Source of the DNA: JAULUH01 sp032111745
GTDB taxonomy: Bacteria > Chloroflexota > Anaerolineae > JAAEKA01
NCBI GenBank assembly: GCA_032111745.1
Contig: JAULUH010000464.1
Coordinates: forward strand, 1 to 7,265
Direction: 5' to 3'
DNA: 7,265 nucleotides
In this document: one piece after another, positions 6,081-7,265 of the stretch
Layout of the letters: each line of letters opens with the position of its first letter
Numbering within the stretch: position 1 is the first letter of the stretch
Position numbers and translations under genes: made by a program
The notes under the pieces: generated by a model
What the model was told of the DNA's origin: nothing
Databases searched by the model: none
Seen by the model: the letters and a program-made list of their open reading frames with translations, nothing else

Positions 6081-6827
6081 CTAGACTTCGGCCTCGGCCT
6101 GCAGCCGGTCCGGATCGAGGATGACGATGCGGTGGCGGTCGAAGGCAATGATGCCGTCGGCAGCCATGTTGCGCAGGGTGCGGCCCACCACGTCGCGCAC
6201 GGTGCCGAGGCGGGCGGCCATCTCCTCCTGGGTGAGCAGCCGGGGCACCTCATCGCCGCGGGCCTCGCCGGCCTCCTCCAGCAGCAGGTGGGCCAGCCGG
6301 CCGCGCACGGTGCGCATGGCCAGGTCCTGCACGACGCCGATCATGTAGCGGGTGCGGGAGGCCAGGTCGGCGACCAGGGCCCAGGACAGGTCGGGGTAGC
6401 GGCGGGCGATCTCGCGGAAGCGCTCGCGGTCGATGGCCCACAGGTCGGCGTCGGTCTGGGCGGTGGCGGTGGCGGGATTGGGGCCGCCATCCATGACGGC
6501 GACGTCGTTGAAGGTCTCGCCGGGGCGGATGAGGACGAGGATGTGCTCGCGGCCCTCCTGGCTGAGGCGGCTGATCTTGACGATGCCGCGCTCGACCAGG
6601 TAGAGGTTGGCCGCGGGGTCGCCCTCGAGGAAGATGAGGGTGCCGGCGTCGTAGTGGATGGGGATGGCGCAGGCGGCCAGGGCTTCCAGGATCTCGGGGG
6701 AGAGCCCGTGGAAGAAGCGCACCTGGGCCAGCAGGGCTGTGGGTGGGGAAGGTGAGTAGGCGTGCCTGATGAGCGGCATGGTTGGCATCCGGGGATAAAG
6801 GCAGGTGCCGAGGGCTACGGCGCGCAT
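6081..6827 (-). CDS. Crp/Fnr-family transcriptional regulator, likely controller of the nos operon
   Basis: Up to 248 residues. An N-terminal cyclic-nucleotide-binding-type beta-roll spans about 33-145, with the GD turn at 69-70 (FLEGDPAANLYLVERG) and RPGETFNDVAVMDGG at 101-115. A dimer helix lies around 146-185 and a C-terminal winged helix-turn-helix at about 198-241 (LTQEEMAARLGTVRDVVGRTLRNM; T209-L218 is the recognition helix region). The cAMP phosphate-binding arginine region of CRP is replaced by PNPATATA, so cAMP is unlikely. Only two cysteines (C9, C53) are present, so it lacks the four-cysteine cluster of FNR. A Dnr/Nnr-like NO-responsive role is possible but not shown. ATGs at 6827, 6788 and 6779 are all possible starts and none has a clear ribosome site; the domain would be complete from any. 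It lies 184 bases upstream of the ferredoxin on the same strand. Confidence 0.88.
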   Translation of the reverse strand: MRAVALGTCLYPRMPTMPLIRHAYSPSPPTALLAQVRFFHGLSPEILEALAACAIPIHYDAGTLIFLEGDPAANLYLVERGIVKISRLSQEGREHILVLIRPGETFNDVAVMDGGPNPATATAQTDADLWAIDRERFREIARRYPDLSWALVADLASRTRYMIGVVQDLAMRTVRGRLAHLLLEEAGEARGDEVPRLLTQEEMAARLGTVRDVVGRTLRNMAADGIIAFDRHRIVILDPDRLQAEAEV

Positions 6828-6847
6828 AGGCGCGTGGTTACAGGTGG

Positions 6848-6853
6848 ATTATA
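6848..6853 (-). promoter_or_regulatory. -10 element of the Crp/Fnr regulator gene
   Basis: On the minus strand these bases read TATAAT, an exact sigma-70-type -10 hexamer. The predicted RNA start is near 6841, 14 bases before the first ATG of the regulator (6827) and about 50-60 bases before the two later ATGs. No good -35 is present: the hexamer at 17-bp spacing reads TATCCC. An activator may therefore be needed, or the match may be partly fortuitous. Confidence 0.5.
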
Positions 6854-6892
6854 CCCTGAGGGGGCTAAATGGGATAGCGCGGGAGTCTGGAT

Positions 6893-6980
6893 CACGAACC
6901 CGCGAAGGTGAAGCGGGGCGTTTGGACCACGAACGCACGAAGGGCCGCGAAAGTCACGAAGCACAAAGGGCACGAAGGGG
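6893..6980. repeat. Degenerate CACGAA tandem array
   Basis: CACGAA occurs at 6893, 6928, 6936, 6955 and 6971. Variants CGCGAA (6901 and 6946) and CACAAA (6962) fall between them. From 6928 to 6971 the spacing is irregular, about 7-10 bases. It lies in noncoding DNA between divergent genes. The array is seen directly; it resembles low-complexity CACGAAG-type repeats that are dispersed in intergenic DNA of some environmental bacteria. No function can be assigned. Confidence 0.75.
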
Positions 6981-7107
6981 AGCCCGCCAATTCCGTGCCC
7001 CTACGCCGGGAACAGTTTCATCCATGTGATGGCGGTGCAGATGGTGGGCCAGGGTGGCATTTGTTGGAACGGATGGCACAGAGGCCCGTCCATGCGAGGT
7101 GGCGGGG

Positions 7108-7137
7108 TTGTCGTGATGGCGGAGGTGGGCTTATAAT
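7108..7137 (+). promoter_or_regulatory. Sigma-70-type promoter giving a probably leaderless transcript
   Basis: TTGTCG at 7108-7113 and TATAAT at 7132-7137 are separated by 18 bases. With the usual six-base discriminator the RNA would start at 7144, which is exactly the A of the ATG of the right-hand gene. No Shine-Dalgarno sequence lies upstream of that ATG, consistent with a leaderless mRNA. Confidence 0.68.
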
Positions 7138-7143
7138 CGGGGC

Positions 7144-7265
7144 ATGGCTGTGCATGAAATGGGCAAGGATCGCTGGTGGGCGCTGGGGCTGGGTGTCGCG
7201 GCGCTGGTGCTGTATGTGGCGACGGTGGCGCCGACGGCGGTGACGGTGTTCGACGACAGCCTGGA
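7144..7265 (+). CDS. Start of a membrane protein, probably DUF2723-type glycosyltransferase (5' fragment)
   Basis: Forty complete codons are visible before the window ends. The peptide has a short polar start (MAVHEMGKDRWW), one hydrophobic helix at about residues 13-28, then the segment TVAPTAVTVFDDSLE (27-41, the last codon incomplete). In DUF2723 proteins, a family of multi-helix membrane glycosyltransferase-like proteins, helix 1 is followed by a similar LAPT-x-x-x-x-D-S-x-E-F signature carrying the acidic catalytic-type residue. The match is by recollection over a short fragment, so it is tentative. The ATG sits at the predicted RNA start of the promoter at 7108-7137. The gene diverges from the nos operon and is probably unrelated to it. 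Confidence 0.6.
   Translation, partial: MAVHEMGKDRWWALGLGVAALVLYVATVAPTAVTVFDDSL

Larger units (their letters stand above)
6828..7143. other. Divergent intergenic region between the regulator and the right-hand gene
   Basis: These 316 bases separate two genes that point away from each other. They hold a perfect TATAAT for the regulator (minus strand, 6853-6848), a degenerate CACGAA array (6893-6980) and a plus-strand promoter (7108-7137). Between 6981 and 7107 I see nothing convincing. Plus-strand open frames through here have no ribosome sites and resemble random GC-rich frames. Confidence 0.7.

Noticed and set aside
6908..7243. 111-codon plus-strand open frame across the divergent intergenic region
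   Set aside because: It runs through the CACGAA repeats and the promoter, has no ribosome site, and its Arg/Trp/Gly composition is random-like. The ATG at 7144 in another frame gives a sensible protein.

Overview
The window holds most of a nitrous-oxide respiration (nos) operon on the minus strand. Gene order in the direction of transcription (high to low coordinates) is: a Crp/Fnr-family regulator (6081-6827), a small 2[4Fe-4S] ferredoxin (5630-5896, GTG start), nosZ (3632-5614), a four-helix membrane protein in the position of nosB (2818-3480), nosD (1271-2764), nosF (405-1274) and the first 138 codons of nosY, which runs off the left edge (1-415). At the right edge the first 40 codons of an unrelated plus-strand gene, probably a DUF2723-type membrane glycosyltransferase, begin at 7144.

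NosZ carries all seven CuZ histidines and a complete CuA ligand set. It has a Sec-type, possibly lipoprotein, signal instead of a twin-arginine signal, so it belongs with clade II (atypical) N2O reductases. NosD, NosF and NosY form the maturation apparatus: a surface beta-helix protein plus an ABC ATPase and permease. The nosB-like protein is the membrane component typical of clade II clusters. The ferredoxin is a candidate electron-transfer partner, and the Crp/Fnr protein a candidate switch responding to oxygen, NO or redox state. No nosL, nosR, nosC, nosG or nosH is visible; some may lie beyond position 1.

The DNA is GC-rich. The clade II gene set, the likely lipoprotein NosZ, the probable DUF2723 neighbour, promoters without Shine-Dalgarno sites and the many short palindromic and tandem repeats fit a Chloroflexota bacterium (Anaerolineae/Caldilineae-like). 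That assignment is inference.

The least ordinary parts are the repeats. Two 34-bp palindromes spaced 51 bp apart sit inside the nosD reading frame, within or just after the signal-peptide region. A heptamer-repeat inverted array separates nosZ from the maturation genes. Two dyads lie in the regulator-ferredoxin gap, and a degenerate CACGAA array lies in the divergent intergenic region. The system is a recognisable nos operon rather than a wholly new one.
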